64,000 nt of DNA, taken from Methylotenera sp. (GTDB taxonomy: Bacteria; Pseudomonadota; Gammaproteobacteria; Burkholderiales; Methylophilaceae). Both the position numbers and the translations under genes were made by a program. The notes beneath the pieces were generated by a model that was given only the letters and a program-made list of their open reading frames with translations, did no database searches and had not been told where the DNA came from. The stretch's first letter is position 1. The number at the start of each line of letters is the position of its first letter. The stretch is taken from NCBI GenBank assembly GCA_013141075.1, contig JABFRQ010000001.1:372001-436000 (forward strand), given 5' to 3'. Shown in pieces: positions 46,180 to 55,970 of this stretch.

Positions 46180-46703
46180 TGTGTTTGCAACTTTTTAACT
46201 AATGGAATAATTTTGTCTCGCAATGCTTCAATGGTAATCGGCCCAATCTGTTTATAGGCAATCACGCCTTTTTTATCTATCAGATAAGTTTCTGGCACCC
46301 CGTACACGCCATAATCAATGCCTACACGGCCATCTGCATCTACCGCATTAGCGACATACGGATTACCCGCCTCAACAAGCCATTGTTGCGCTTCTGGATT
46401 GGTATCTTTGTAGTCTAAGCCAATAATAGGCACAAAACCGCTTTTAGATAATTCAACTAAAAGCGGATGCTCATCTTTACAAGCTGGACACCAAGATGCC
46501 CACGTATTAAGCAACCAAACTTTGCCTAGCATTTCTTTTGGTGAAATTGTTTTTGTAGGGTCATCTAAGCGCGGCAAGCTAAATTGCGGCGCAGGTTTCC
46601 CTACTAAAGGCGAAGGTACTTCACGCGGGTCAAGATATAACCCTCTAAAAAGAAAACCAGCAACCACTAAAAATAGGGCTAAAGGGATTAAAGCACGCTT
46701 CAT
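46176..46703 (-). CDS. ccmG: Thiol:disulfide interchange protein CcmG (DsbE)
   Basis: A 175-residue thioredoxin-fold protein anchored by an N-terminal helix (residues 4-22). Active site WASWCPACKDEHPLL near residue 70, and the cis-Pro loop VYGVPETYLIDKKGVI. It keeps apocytochrome heme-binding cysteines reduced in the periplasm. Overlaps ccmF by 4 bp and ccmH by 4 bp. Confidence 0.96.
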   Translation of the reverse strand: MKRALIPLALFLVVAGFLFRGLYLDPREVPSPLVGKPAPQFSLPRLDDPTKTISPKEMLGKVWLLNTWASWCPACKDEHPLLVELSKSGFVPIIGLDYKDTNPEAQQWLVEAGNPYVANAVDADGRVGIDYGVYGVPETYLIDKKGVIAYKQIGPITIEALRDKIIPLVKKLQTQ

Positions 46704-48676
46704 GCAAGCACTTCCTTCTCACTCATTTCAGCCAGATTTTTAGCGCGTTTTTTGATGCGATAGCGCCTATCAGATAAAGCTAACATGCCACCAAATGCCA
46801 TCATTAGACAACCGAACCATATCCACTCTACCATTGGCTTATGGTAAATACGTACACTCCATGCACCGTCAACTAGCGGCTCACCAAGCGAGGCATATAA
46901 ATCATGAATAAGCGCAGGACTAATGCCAGCCTCAGTCATCGGCATATTGGTCACAGTGTAGAGCCTTTTCTCAGATGCTAGCACAGTGCGTTCAACACCG
47001 TTTTTACTCACGCGAATCTCGCCACGGCTGGCAGTATAGTTTGGCCCTTGAATTTCTTTTACGCCGTTAAAGGTGAAATCATAGCCTGCTAAATGTGCCA
47101 CATCGCCTGGCGCCATACGCACAGCAATTTCAGACTCAAAGCCTTTTACAATAGTCACCCCAAGTGTAAATATCGCAATACCTAAATGCGCAATCACCAT
47201 GCCCCACCAAGCGCGCGGAATAGCCTTAACACGTGTGAATAATGGCTGATCCTGCCCACGTAAACGTAAATACACCATATTCACTGTAGTGGCGATAATC
47301 CAAAAAGCTAAGAACAAGCCTAAGCCTATCATTGGCGTTAAATTACCTAGTAATAATGGCAAAATAATGGCAGTGGCAAGGCTCACACCAAATGCCCAAC
47401 GTAAACGCATGGCCAATTCTGGCAATGATGCATTCTTCCATCTTACGATTGGGCCGATGCCCATCAAAAATAGTGCTGGTGTCATCAAAGGCGCAAACAC
47501 CGTATCAAAATATGGAGGCCCAACTGAAATTTTGCCGTAACCTAACGCATCTATAAATAATGGGTAAAGCGTTCCTAGTAGCACAGAGATTGCTGCTACC
47601 GCTAGCAATACATTATTGGCCAGCAAGAAACTTTCACGCGAAACCACGTCAAACTTGCCGCCTCGCCCCACTGTAGGTGCGCGCCACGCAAATAGCAGTA
47701 ACGAACCACCAATTACAATCACTAAAAACGCGAGAATAAATACGCCACGACGTGGATCGGTTGCAAAAGCATGCACTGAAGTCAACACGCCTGAACGTAC
47801 CAAAAACGTACCGAGCAAGCTCAATGAGAATGCGCAAATAGCCAGCAAAACTGTCCAAGCTTTAAAGCTGCCGCGCTTTTCAGTCACGGCTAACGAGTGA
47901 ATTAGCGCCGTGCCTACTAGCCACGGCATAAATGAGGCATTTTCTACCGCATCCCAAAACCACCAACCGCCCCAGCCTAATTCGTAATAAGCCCAATTAC
48001 TGCCAGCCATAATGCCAATAGTTAGAAAAACCCACGCGGCTGTTGTCCAAGGGCGTGACCAGCGCGCCCAAGCGGCATCCAAGTGACCACCAAGCAATGC
48101 CGCAATCGCAAATGAAAACGCCACAGAGAAGCCAACATAGCCCATATAAAGCATAGGCGGATGAAATATCATGCCAGGGTCTTGCAATAAAGGGTTTAAA
48201 TCGCGGCCGTCCATTGCCGCTGGAATTAAACGTTCAAAAGGATTTGAAACCATCAACATAAACAACAAAAAGCCTACACTAATTAAGCCCATGACGCCCA
48301 GAATACGCGCGCGCATGTCATCTGGCAGGTGCTTTGAAAACATACTTACGGCAACTGTCCACACACTCAATATTAACGCCCACAATAATAACGAACCTTC
48401 ATGCCCGCCCCAAACCGCTGCAATTCTAAATTGTATTGGTAACTTGGAGTTTGAGTTGGCCGCCACGTATGTCACCGAATAATCCATGGTGGCAAAGGCA
48501 TACCCTAAGCAAAGAAAAGAAAAACCTATCAACAAAAATTGCGTACGTGCTAGTGGTCTGGCTAAGCCCATCCACACCGCGTTGCCGCGCGCGGCACCTA
48601 TAATGGGGAGAAAACCTAGCGACAGCGCTACAAGTAAGGCGAGTATGAGAGAAAAATGACCAATTTCAGGAATCAC
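46700..48676 (-). CDS. ccmF: Cytochrome c heme lyase subunit CcmF
   Basis: A 658-residue protein with about 15 membrane helices. The WWD domain reads ELGWGGWWFWDAVENASFMPWL near residue 225; conserved His residues for heme b binding flank it. CcmF transfers heme from holo-CcmE to apocytochrome with CcmH and CcmI. Length is the family norm. It starts about 79 bp after ccmE, the only sizeable gap in the ccm operon. Confidence 0.96.
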   Translation of the reverse strand: MIPEIGHFSLILALLVALSLGFLPIIGAARGNAVWMGLARPLARTQFLLIGFSFLCLGYAFATMDYSVTYVAANSNSKLPIQFRIAAVWGGHEGSLLLWALILSVWTVAVSMFSKHLPDDMRARILGVMGLISVGFLLFMLMVSNPFERLIPAAMDGRDLNPLLQDPGMIFHPPMLYMGYVGFSVAFSFAIAALLGGHLDAAWARWSRPWTTAAWVFLTIGIMAGSNWAYYELGWGGWWFWDAVENASFMPWLVGTALIHSLAVTEKRGSFKAWTVLLAICAFSLSLLGTFLVRSGVLTSVHAFATDPRRGVFILAFLVIVIGGSLLLFAWRAPTVGRGGKFDVVSRESFLLANNVLLAVAAISVLLGTLYPLFIDALGYGKISVGPPYFDTVFAPLMTPALFLMGIGPIVRWKNASLPELAMRLRWAFGVSLATAIILPLLLGNLTPMIGLGLFLAFWIIATTVNMVYLRLRGQDQPLFTRVKAIPRAWWGMVIAHLGIAIFTLGVTIVKGFESEIAVRMAPGDVAHLAGYDFTFNGVKEIQGPNYTASRGEIRVSKNGVERTVLASEKRLYTVTNMPMTEAGISPALIHDLYASLGEPLVDGAWSVRIYHKPMVEWIWFGCLMMAFGGMLALSDRRYRIKKRAKNLAEMSEKEVLA

Positions 48677-48755
48677 GTTAATTTCCTTTTAATATTTATT
48701 CTGAGTTATTTATTTGAGGTTTAAGTTACTAGTTTTTAGCTAACTTAACGTCTAA

Positions 48756-49217
48756 TTATGTTGTAGGCATTACCAAAGTTTTGCCCTGCTCTTTTGCTCG
48801 CTTTAGTGCTTCTGCTGCTTCTGGCGGCATGTAGTTTTCATCATGCTTGGCAAGCACTTCACTGGCCATAAATATGCCATCGGCGCCCACTTTACCTTGT
48901 GCAACTACGCCTTTGCCTTCTTTAAATAAATCTGGCAACACACCTTTATAAATCACGGGTACAGTTTTGGCGGTATCAGTAATAACAAAATGCACAGTTA
49001 ATCCATCATCTTGGCGCTTTAAGCTATTTTCTAAGACTAACCCACCAATACGAAAGCCAGTGTCTTTTGGCACTTCACCTTTTTCAACCTGAGTTGGGGT
49101 GTAAAAAAACACCATATTACTTTGAAAAGCATTCAAAATAAGCATAGCCGCTAAGCCAATTAAAGCCAAGCCTATGCCTATCAATACAAATCGTTTATGT
49201 CGCGCTTTAAGTGCCAT
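48756..49217 (-). CDS. ccmE: Periplasmic heme chaperone CcmE
   Basis: A 153-residue OB-fold protein with an N-terminal membrane anchor ([21 protein letters not shown]). The heme-attachment His lies in [14 protein letters not shown] near residue 127, the conserved HxxxY motif. It receives heme from CcmABCD and delivers it to CcmF. Follows ccmD by 18 bp. Confidence 0.95.
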   Translation of the reverse strand: MALKARHKRFVLIGIGLALIGLAAMLILNAFQSNMVFFYTPTQVEKGEVPKDTGFRIGGLVLENSLKRQDDGLTVHFVITDTAKTVPVIYKGVLPDLFKEGKGVVAQGKVGADGIFMASEVLAKHDENYMPPEAAEALKRAKEQGKTLVMPTT

Positions 49218-49235
49218 AATAGTTTCTTTATAAAG

Positions 49236-49400
49236 TTATTCTTGTGCCAATAATTTAGATAACCGCAATGCGGCCGCATTACGTTTGCGTAGTGCTATGA
49301 CTTCCCACACCACACAAAGTGCCGTAAGCCCAAAAGAAAACCACACATAAAATGCGTAGCCGCCCATATTGAAAAATGCTGCCCAACTAGCCCATTGCAT
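49236..49400 (-). CDS. ccmD: Heme exporter protein CcmD (54 residues)
   Basis: A short frame between ccmC and ccmE that is easily missed. It reads MQWASWAAFFNMGGYAFYVWFSFG, then a membrane helix LTALCVVWEVIAL and a basic tail RKRNAAALRLSKLLAQE, the standard CcmD plan (FxMGGYAxYVW). The ATG shares its A with the ccmC stop (TAATG). CcmD stabilises the CcmABC-CcmE complex during release of holo-CcmE. Confidence 0.93.
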   Translation of the reverse strand: MQWASWAAFFNMGGYAFYVWFSFGLTALCVVWEVIALRKRNAAALRLSKLLAQE

Positions 49401-50155
49401 TATGCTTTACCTCGTGATGCTGATTTTAGTGACAATTCTTTAACCCAGTCTGCACTTCGTTCGCGCTCAAGCATAATGCAACGTACGCGCATTAACGCAA
49501 CTGCAATGGTGTACATCCAAAAAGCCAAGGCCATAATCAGCATGCCTAATAACATCGTCGCCGCCATTTTTGGCGCTGCGCCCATGTTAATACTTGAACC
49601 TTGATGTAAGGTACTCCACCACTTTACTGAGAAATAAATTATCGGCACATTCACAGCGCCAACTAATGCTAATAAAGCGCCTGCGCGGTCTGCTTTGCGC
49701 GGGTCATCAATAGAAGCTTGTAAGGCAATAAACCCTAAATACAAAAATAATAAAATCAATTCAGACGTCAAACGTGCATCCCAAACCCACCAAGTGCCCC
49801 ACATGGGCTTACCCCATAGCGAGCCTGTGACTAGCGCAATTAAAGTAAATACTGCACCCGTTGGCGCCAATGCTTGCGCCATCATGGCAGACAATCTTGC
49901 GTTCAGGGCTAAGCCAATACCAGCCCAGCAAGCCATCACAATGTAAATCACCATAGACATCCAAGCGGCAGGTACGTGTACAAAAATAATGCGATAAGCT
50001 TCACCCTGTTGAAAATCAGTAGGTGCAATAGCGAAACTTATATAAAGCCCTGCAATAGCCAAAATAGCAGCTAGCCAAGCAAACCATGGAATCATTTTTC
50101 CTGCTAATGGGTAAAATGTTTGTGGGGAAGAATATTTAAACCAATTGATGTTCAT
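49400..50155 (-). CDS. ccmC: Heme exporter/ligation protein CcmC
   Basis: A 251-residue membrane protein with six helices and the WWD motif MWGTWWVWDARLTSELILLFLY near residue 121, flanked by the conserved periplasmic His residues (FVHVPAAWMSM and LHQGSS). It attaches heme to CcmE. 18 bp after ccmB. Confidence 0.96.
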   Translation of the reverse strand: MNINWFKYSSPQTFYPLAGKMIPWFAWLAAILAIAGLYISFAIAPTDFQQGEAYRIIFVHVPAAWMSMVIYIVMACWAGIGLALNARLSAMMAQALAPTGAVFTLIALVTGSLWGKPMWGTWWVWDARLTSELILLFLYLGFIALQASIDDPRKADRAGALLALVGAVNVPIIYFSVKWWSTLHQGSSINMGAAPKMAATMLLGMLIMALAFWMYTIAVALMRVRCIMLERERSADWVKELSLKSASRGKA

Positions 50156-50173
50156 AAGCCAACACTCATAAAG

Positions 50174-50839
50174 TTACTCTACAGAAATTCGTAATGCCGC
50201 AGCAGTGGCTAAAGGCGCCAATACCAAAGCTAAAAGCGAACATGCCGCCAACAATGAAAGATGTGCTTGCGCACTCATACCATGCTGACTTGCCGCGACT
50301 GCACCTGCGCCAAAAATTAGCACAGGTATATACAAAGGTAATACCAACAGTGCGACCAATAATCCACTGCCACGTACGCCTAAAGTAAGCGCTGCGCCAA
50401 TTGCGCCGATTAAACTTAATGCAGGCGTGCCAAGCAATAAAGAGAAAACTAATACCAATAATGCATTATTCGGCAACGCATACTGCAAACCAATTAACGG
50501 TGCTAGCAATACAACTGGCAAGCCGCACACCAGCCAATGCGCCAGCGTTTTAGCCGTCACTAATAACGCCAAGGATTGCGGTGCTAACAACATTTGCTCT
50601 AAGCTACCATCAGCAAAATCTGCTGCAAATAGCCGTGTAAGTGAAATCATCCCTGCCAACAATGCCGCCACCCATAATACGCCAGGCGCAATACTACTTA
50701 ACACTGCTGGCTCTGGACCTATACCTAATGGAAAAAGGCTAGAAACAATCAAAAAGAAAAACAGTGTTGTTGCAACATCTGAACGCCTGCGAAACGCGAG
50801 CAAAAGGTCACGCTTTAACACCGTCAACCAAGCATTCAT
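50174..50839 (-). CDS. ccmB: Heme exporter permease CcmB
   Basis: A 221-residue ABC permease with six helices: LKRDLLLAFRRRSDVATTLFFFLIVSSLFPLGIGPE at the start and FADGSLEQMLL near residue 75 match CcmB. With CcmA it forms the transporter that releases holo-CcmE. Overlaps ccmA by 4 bp. Confidence 0.95.
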   Translation of the reverse strand: MNAWLTVLKRDLLLAFRRRSDVATTLFFFLIVSSLFPLGIGPEPAVLSSIAPGVLWVAALLAGMISLTRLFAADFADGSLEQMLLAPQSLALLVTAKTLAHWLVCGLPVVLLAPLIGLQYALPNNALLVLVFSLLLGTPALSLIGAIGAALTLGVRGSGLLVALLVLPLYIPVLIFGAGAVAASQHGMSAQAHLSLLAACSLLALVLAPLATAAALRISVE

Positions 50840-51453
50840 GCGCTAAGCCTTAATGTTTGGGTAGTTTGTGCGTGAATAAGCACATCTTGGTGCGTAGTGA
50901 TAATTGTCATTCCACCGTTTGTCATGTGTTCGCCTAATCTTGCCGCCAACACATCAACAGACGCTACATCTAACGCGGCAAACGGTTCATCTAATATCCA
51001 CAACTTAGCTTTGGTGAGCCACAAAACAGCCAGCGCGACACGTCTTTTTTGCCCTTGTGAAAGCACTCGCACTGGTAAATTAGCACAACGCGCAATGCCA
51101 ATTTTAGTAAGTGAGGCTAAAGCCTCTGCATCATTGACATGATTACCCGCTAAACGTGCGCCAATTTGCAAATTTTCTAGCGCGGTCAGGTCATCTTTAA
51201 GACCATTTAAATGCCCGATATAACTCAAATTAGACAAGTAATTTTCAGAATCTTGCTTAATTTTTTTACCTAACCAAAAAACAGTACCTTCTTCTGGCGT
51301 CAACAAGCCGCACAACATACGTAACAAACTACTTTTACCACTACCATTCTCACCTAACACATATAACAAACCGCCTGCGTTTAACTCAAACCCTACATTT
51401 TTAAACAGCAAGCGGTCTCCGCGCAAGCAAGCCAAACCTTGCGCTGATAGCAT
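50836..51453 (-). CDS. ccmA: Heme exporter ATP-binding protein CcmA
   Basis: A 205-residue ABC ATPase with Walker A GENGSGKSSLLR near residue 35, signature LSQGQKRRVALA and Walker B LWILDEPFAALD. The short single-domain form is typical of CcmA. It starts only 3 bp after the stop of the upstream TPR/beta-barrel gene, so the ccm operon seems to be headed by that gene. Confidence 0.95.
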   Translation of the reverse strand: MLSAQGLACLRGDRLLFKNVGFELNAGGLLYVLGENGSGKSSLLRMLCGLLTPEEGTVFWLGKKIKQDSENYLSNLSYIGHLNGLKDDLTALENLQIGARLAGNHVNDAEALASLTKIGIARCANLPVRVLSQGQKRRVALAVLWLTKAKLWILDEPFAALDVASVDVLAARLGEHMTNGGMTIITTHQDVLIHAQTTQTLRLSA

Positions 51454-51456
51454 AGC

Positions 51457-53637
51457 TTAGATGTCCAGACGGTAGCCAACAAAACTGAAGTCACGGAAAG
51501 TACGGGAATGCCCATTGACCTGATCATTGATATTAGTCACTTCTACACCAATTTCAGCTTCAATAGTCGCTTTATCACGTAGGCGATAACTAGCACGCAT
51601 AGTAGGTGCCACAATGTATTGCAATGTTGAAGGGTCAATATCCACACGTAATAGCTTAATTGAACTATCTAAGCGCCATTTGTCACGCGGTACCATTACA
51701 TTACTTAAAATCAAAGATTGAAATTTGCTGGTTGGTGCATCAGTATAACTAAAGCTAATCACCGATGTGTCACCTTTAAATATCGTGTCAGAACCTACCG
51801 CCTGTGCGTGATATGTCCAGCTATTACCGCTAGCAAGTGAGGCATTTAAAATAGTGACTGAATTTGGGTCAAATATTCCACCCGCATCTTCTACAGCTTT
51901 TTTAGCTCTATTAAAAGCCGCTACGCCTGCAGCGGCTGTACCTGAAGTACGACTCACTTGTACATCACCACCTAGCTGCCAGCGCGGCGTTACTTGGCGG
52001 GTAGCGCCTAACAATATCAAGTCGGAGTCAGACGTAAGTGCAAGTGCATCATTACGCAACTCAGGTACAGTTGCACCCGCCATTAAAGCCTGATGAATCG
52101 TGCCACCACCGAATACTTGCAGGCTATTGATCATGCTCAATATTGGTGATTTACGATGATCTATCAACATATTGTAGTTAGTACCACCCTCTGTCAGCCA
52201 ATTACCTTGAACCATCGCAATGTTCACTTTATTAAACATGGTGTCGTAATCAAGTAATGAATAAACCGATTTTCCATCTTTAAAATAACGTAATTCAGTA
52301 CCAACTGCTTCACGGTCTTTTACCTCACCAACGCTTTGGTTAATGTAGTAGACATTAGTACTCCACTGGTCATTAAGCGTAGCATCTAGATTGATGCCGT
52401 AAAAATGACGGCGGTAATCAACTCTGTACTCGTCTAACGCACCTAGTACAAAATTAAGTTTATATTTTGGCGTAAAACCATAGCGGAACAAAGCACCATC
52501 AAAGCGGCCTAAAACACCACCTGAGTTACCATTTTGCCGACCTAAACGCGCCATGTAATCAACTTCTTTATTATTGATTTCAACGTATGCTGCTTTTAAT
52601 CTATTTCTATTTTGGTGAGTAGTTCCAGGCAAAAAATCCATAGTTTGAACATCATTCAACACAATTTTATTGTCCCACTCATTTTGGCGGAAACGTGCAG
52701 TTAAGTTGATGGCACTGACCAATTGAGATTGATCATGTGTATGGCTATTGTTTGCAGGTATAGGGTCGTAATTATGGCTATGCGCATCATAATAATATTG
52801 ATCCCAGCTACCATACACTGTATTTTCGTGAATTTCTCTAGTAGGTTTTTTAACTTTAACAGCGCCTACTACTCCAGCCTTAGCTGTGCGATCAATAGCT
52901 GCTATACGCCCACGTACACGCGCAGCTCCATCACCTTGCGGGTAAAGTTTAAGGTAGGTTTCATACTCTGCTTTTGCTTTTGCTGACTCACCCAGATTTT
53001 CTCTTGCATTACCAATGAGTTCTTGCGCTTCTTGAGATGACGTATTTGCTGGCAAACCTAACACCGTATTAAACAACTCTACAGCTTCAGCGGCTTTCGC
53101 AAGTCTACCCTGAGCAACAAGTTTCGCCGCGTAATCATTATCAGTCATACTCGCTGGTTTTGCTGGCACTTCCCCAACAGCGCCTTTTGGCAAAGGCTCA
53201 ACAGCAATTGGCGTTACAGATGCTGTAGCTTTGCCACTTGGCACGTGAATCACAATGCCTCGGCCACTGCTATCTGGCGTAATGGTAAATTTGATTGGCT
53301 TTTTGAACCGCACGCCAATGCTATTAGTTTTTTGGTCTGGGTAATTGACCGTAAAACTAGGCACGGTATCTGTGCTAGGAGAATTTAAAAACTCACGCTG
53401 AGTACTACGTGAGGATAGCTGAGGAAACTCCAAGAAAATTTGAACACGGCTAGTTTCTTTATTGTTAGGAAAGTGCCTGATATAACGTACTTGCGTTAAA
53501 AATTCAATATGAATTTCAGACTCAGTTTGTGTTTGAATCACATCAACTTTATCAAGTAACTTTTCCGCATAAGCCAATGATGGCACAAGCGAGCAAAGCA
53601 TTATTATGACGAGGCTAAATTTTTTAGATAGTTTCAT
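51457..53637 (-). CDS. TPR-containing outer-membrane beta-barrel protein
   Basis: About 726 residues. A signal peptide ends SLAYA-EKLL. Residues 25-130 form an AMIN-like beta domain; 155-245 are TPR-like helices (KLVAQGRLAKAAEAVELFNTVLG, ARENLGESAKAKAEYETYLKLYPQ). From about 270 to the end, alternating amphipathic beta strands (LNLTARF-type, YVEINNKEVDYMARLGRQNG, LGGDVQVSRTSG) suggest a porin-like barrel ending FVGYRLDI. I prefer ATG 53637 (GGAATAT just upstream) to 53649. It lies between the giant multiheme cytochrome and ccmA and has no assigned function; an outer-membrane partner for the cytochrome is an attractive guess. Confidence 0.75.
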   Translation of the reverse strand: MKLSKKFSLVIIMLCSLVPSLAYAEKLLDKVDVIQTQTESEIHIEFLTQVRYIRHFPNNKETSRVQIFLEFPQLSSRSTQREFLNSPSTDTVPSFTVNYPDQKTNSIGVRFKKPIKFTITPDSSGRGIVIHVPSGKATASVTPIAVEPLPKGAVGEVPAKPASMTDNDYAAKLVAQGRLAKAAEAVELFNTVLGLPANTSSQEAQELIGNARENLGESAKAKAEYETYLKLYPQGDGAARVRGRIAAIDRTAKAGVVGAVKVKKPTREIHENTVYGSWDQYYYDAHSHNYDPIPANNSHTHDQSQLVSAINLTARFRQNEWDNKIVLNDVQTMDFLPGTTHQNRNRLKAAYVEINNKEVDYMARLGRQNGNSGGVLGRFDGALFRYGFTPKYKLNFVLGALDEYRVDYRRHFYGINLDATLNDQWSTNVYYINQSVGEVKDREAVGTELRYFKDGKSVYSLLDYDTMFNKVNIAMVQGNWLTEGGTNYNMLIDHRKSPILSMINSLQVFGGGTIHQALMAGATVPELRNDALALTSDSDLILLGATRQVTPRWQLGGDVQVSRTSGTAAAGVAAFNRAKKAVEDAGGIFDPNSVTILNASLASGNSWTYHAQAVGSDTIFKGDTSVISFSYTDAPTSKFQSLILSNVMVPRDKWRLDSSIKLLRVDIDPSTLQYIVAPTMRASYRLRDKATIEAEIGVEVTNINDQVNGHSRTFRDFSFVGYRLDI

Positions 53638-53732
53638 ATATTCCAGCATTCCTATGATGTTAATTTTACATAGGCAGATAGTAGTAATTTAATTGATAAA
53701 AGTCAAATGACAGCATTTGATACACAACTCTC

Positions 53733-53767
53733 TAATGCCCCTCATGAACACTCAACGAGGGGCATTA
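53733..53767 (-). terminator. Hairpin after the multiheme gene
   Basis: TAATGCCCCTC (53733-53743) pairs with GAGGGGCATTA (53757-53767), loop 13 nt. No strong U-tract follows on the minus strand, so it may be a partial terminator or an RNA-stability element. Confidence 0.55.
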
Positions 53768-53774
53768 AATTATG

Positions 53775-54665
53775 TTATTTATCAAAAGTTCTTGTGTTAT
53801 GACATTGACTACAGTCAGCAGCAGTTGTCGGGTGATCACCTTCTTTACCTTCTGCAAACTTGCCGTTATGACAAGTTGCACAGCCAGAAACAATGCCCGT
53901 GTGGTTCATCCTAGCATTACCAAAGCTGGTAGTGTTATGACAGTTCTCACAGTTGGCAGTGTTTGTGCCAATGTGGCTGGTCGGCTTGTCTTTAGTGTGG
54001 CAACTTGCACAACCGCTGGTAATGCCTGTGTGGTTCATCTTAGCATTACCAAAGCTGGTGGTGTTATGGCAGCTTTCGCAATTTGTAGCACGTGTGCCTG
54101 TGTGATTTGTCGGTTTGTCTTTGGTGTGACAAGACACGCAACCATTGATGATACCTGTATGGTTCATCTTCGCACCGCTAAAGCTGGTGGTGTTATGGCA
54201 GTTCTCACAGTTAATGGCACGTGACCCTGTGTGATTGGTTGGCTTGTCTTTAGTGTGACAATTGGTACAACCATTCACAATGCCTGTGTGGTTCATCTTC
54301 GCACCGCTAAAGCTGGTGGTGTTATGGCATGTTTCACAGTTAGTGGCACGTGTACCCGTGTGATTGGTTGGCTTGTCTTTAGTGTGACAATTGGTACAAC
54401 CATTCACAATACCTGTGTGGTTCATCTTCGCACCGCTAAAGCTGGTGGTGTTATGGCATGTTTCACAGTTAGTGGCACGTGTACCCGTGTGATTGGTTGG
54501 CTTGTCTTTAGTGTGACAATTGGTACAACCATTCACAATGCCTGTGTGGTTCATCTTCGCACCGCTAAAGCTGGTGGTGTTATGGCATGTTTCACAGTTA
54601 GTGGCACGTGTACCCGTGTGGCTAGTTGGCTTGTCTTTAGTGTGACAATTGGTACAACCATTCAA
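53775..54665 (-). CDS. Giant multiheme cytochrome c, C-terminal part (out of frame with its N-terminal part)
   Basis: 296 codons opened by a TTG at 54665 that is only where the frame happens to begin, not a likely start. It holds 14 CXXCH: six full 43-residue units (CTNCH...CETCH, later variants CVSCH/CESCH and CASCH/CENCH) and a divergent terminal pair CATCH and CSQCH ending CHNTRTFDK. The repeats become more diverged towards the C-terminus. It continues the protein of 54725-56638; a 2-nt deletion near 54664 and a 1-nt insertion near 54747 separate them. Confidence 0.88.
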   Translation of the reverse strand: MNGCTNCHTKDKPTSHTGTRATNCETCHNTTSFSGAKMNHTGIVNGCTNCHTKDKPTNHTGTRATNCETCHNTTSFSGAKMNHTGIVNGCTNCHTKDKPTNHTGTRATNCETCHNTTSFSGAKMNHTGIVNGCTNCHTKDKPTNHTGSRAINCENCHNTTSFSGAKMNHTGIINGCVSCHTKDKPTNHTGTRATNCESCHNTTSFGNAKMNHTGITSGCASCHTKDKPTSHIGTNTANCENCHNTTSFGNARMNHTGIVSGCATCHNGKFAEGKEGDHPTTAADCSQCHNTRTFDK

Positions 54666-55970
54666 TGCCTGTGTGGTTCATCTTCGCACCGCTAAAGCTG
54701 GTGGTGTTATGGCATGTTTCACAGTTAGTGGCACGTGTACCCGTGTGGATTGGTTGGCTTGTCTTTAGTGTGACAATTGGTACAACCATTCACAATGCCT
54801 GTGTGGTTCATCTTCGCACCGCTAAAGCTGGTGGTGGTATGGCATGTTTCACAGTTAGTGGCACGTGTACCCGTGTGATTGGTTGGCTTGTCTTTAGTGT
54901 GACAATTGGTACAACCATTCACAATGCCTGTATGGTTCATCTTCGCACCGCTAAAGCTGGTGGTGTTATGGCATGTTTCACAGTTAGTGGCACGTGTACC
55001 CGTGTGATTGGTTGGCTTGTCTTTAGTGTGACAATTGGTACAACCATTCACAATGCCTGTGTGGTTCATCTTCGCACCTTTGAAGCTGGTGGTGGTATGG
55101 CATGTTTCACAGTTAGTGGCACGTGTACCCGTGTGATTGGTTGGCTTGTCTTTAGTGTGACAATTGGTACAACCATTCACAATGCCTGTGTGGTTCATCT
55201 TCGCACCTTTGAAGCTGGTGGTGTTATGGCATGTTTCACAGTTAGTGGCTCGTGTACCCGTGTGATTGGTTGGCTTGTCTTTAGTGTGGCAATTGGTACA
55301 ACCATTCACAATGCCTGTGTGGTTCATCTTCGCACCTTTGAAGCTGGTGGTGGTATGACAGTTCTCACAGTTAGTGGCTCGTGTACCCGTGTGGCTAGTT
55401 GGCTTGTCTTTAGTGTGGCAATTGGTACAACCATTCACAATGCCTGTGTGGTTCATCTTCGCACCTTTGAAGCTGGTGGTGGTATGACAGTTCTCACAGT
55501 TAGTGGCACGTGTACCCGTGTGATTGGTCGGCTTGTCTTTAGTGTGACAATTGGTACAACCATTCACAATGCCTGTGTGGTTCATCTTCGCACCTTTGAA
55601 GCTGGTGGTGGTATGGCATGTTTCACAGTTAGTGGCTCGTGACCCTGTGTGATTGGTCGGCTTGTCTTTAGTGTGACAATTGGTACAACCATTCACAATG
55701 CCTGTGTGGTTCATCTTCGCACCTTTGAAGCTGGTGGTGGTATGGCATGTTTCACAGTTAGTGGCTCGTGACCCTGTGTGATTGGTCGGCTTGTCTTTAG
55801 TGTGACAATTGGTACAACCATTCACAATGCCTGTGTGGTTCATCTTCGCACCTTTGAAGCTGGTGGTGTTATGGCATGTTTCACAGTTAGTGGCTCGTGA
55901 CCCTGTGTGATTGGTCGGCTTGTTTTTGGTATGGCATGTCGTACAACCATTCACAATGCCTGTATGGTTC
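53907..55970 (-). repeat. Sixteen tandem 129-bp units encoding two hemes each
   Basis: Successive copies of the conserved GTTCAT (plus strand; codons for MNH) occur at 53907, 54036, 54165, 54294, 54423, 54552, 54679, 54809, 54938, 55067, 55196, 55325, 55454, 55583, 55712, 55841 and 55970. Spacing is 129 bp everywhere except 127 and 130 around 54679. Each unit encodes 43 residues with two CXXCH, each preceded by an NHTG histidine. Units in the 5' part of the gene are nearly identical, suggesting recent expansion or gene conversion. Confidence 0.96.

Noticed and set aside
53772-55642. Long plus-strand open frames across the heme repeats (for example 54231-54695, 54665-55642)
   Set aside because: They are antisense to the CXXCH arrays and repeat with the same 129-bp period; stop-free only because the repeat unit lacks stops in that frame. 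No start signals or family match.
53907-55970. Possible CRISPR-like or satellite array
   Set aside because: Units are 129 bp with no unique spacers and encode a continuous heme-binding protein; it is a coding tandem repeat.
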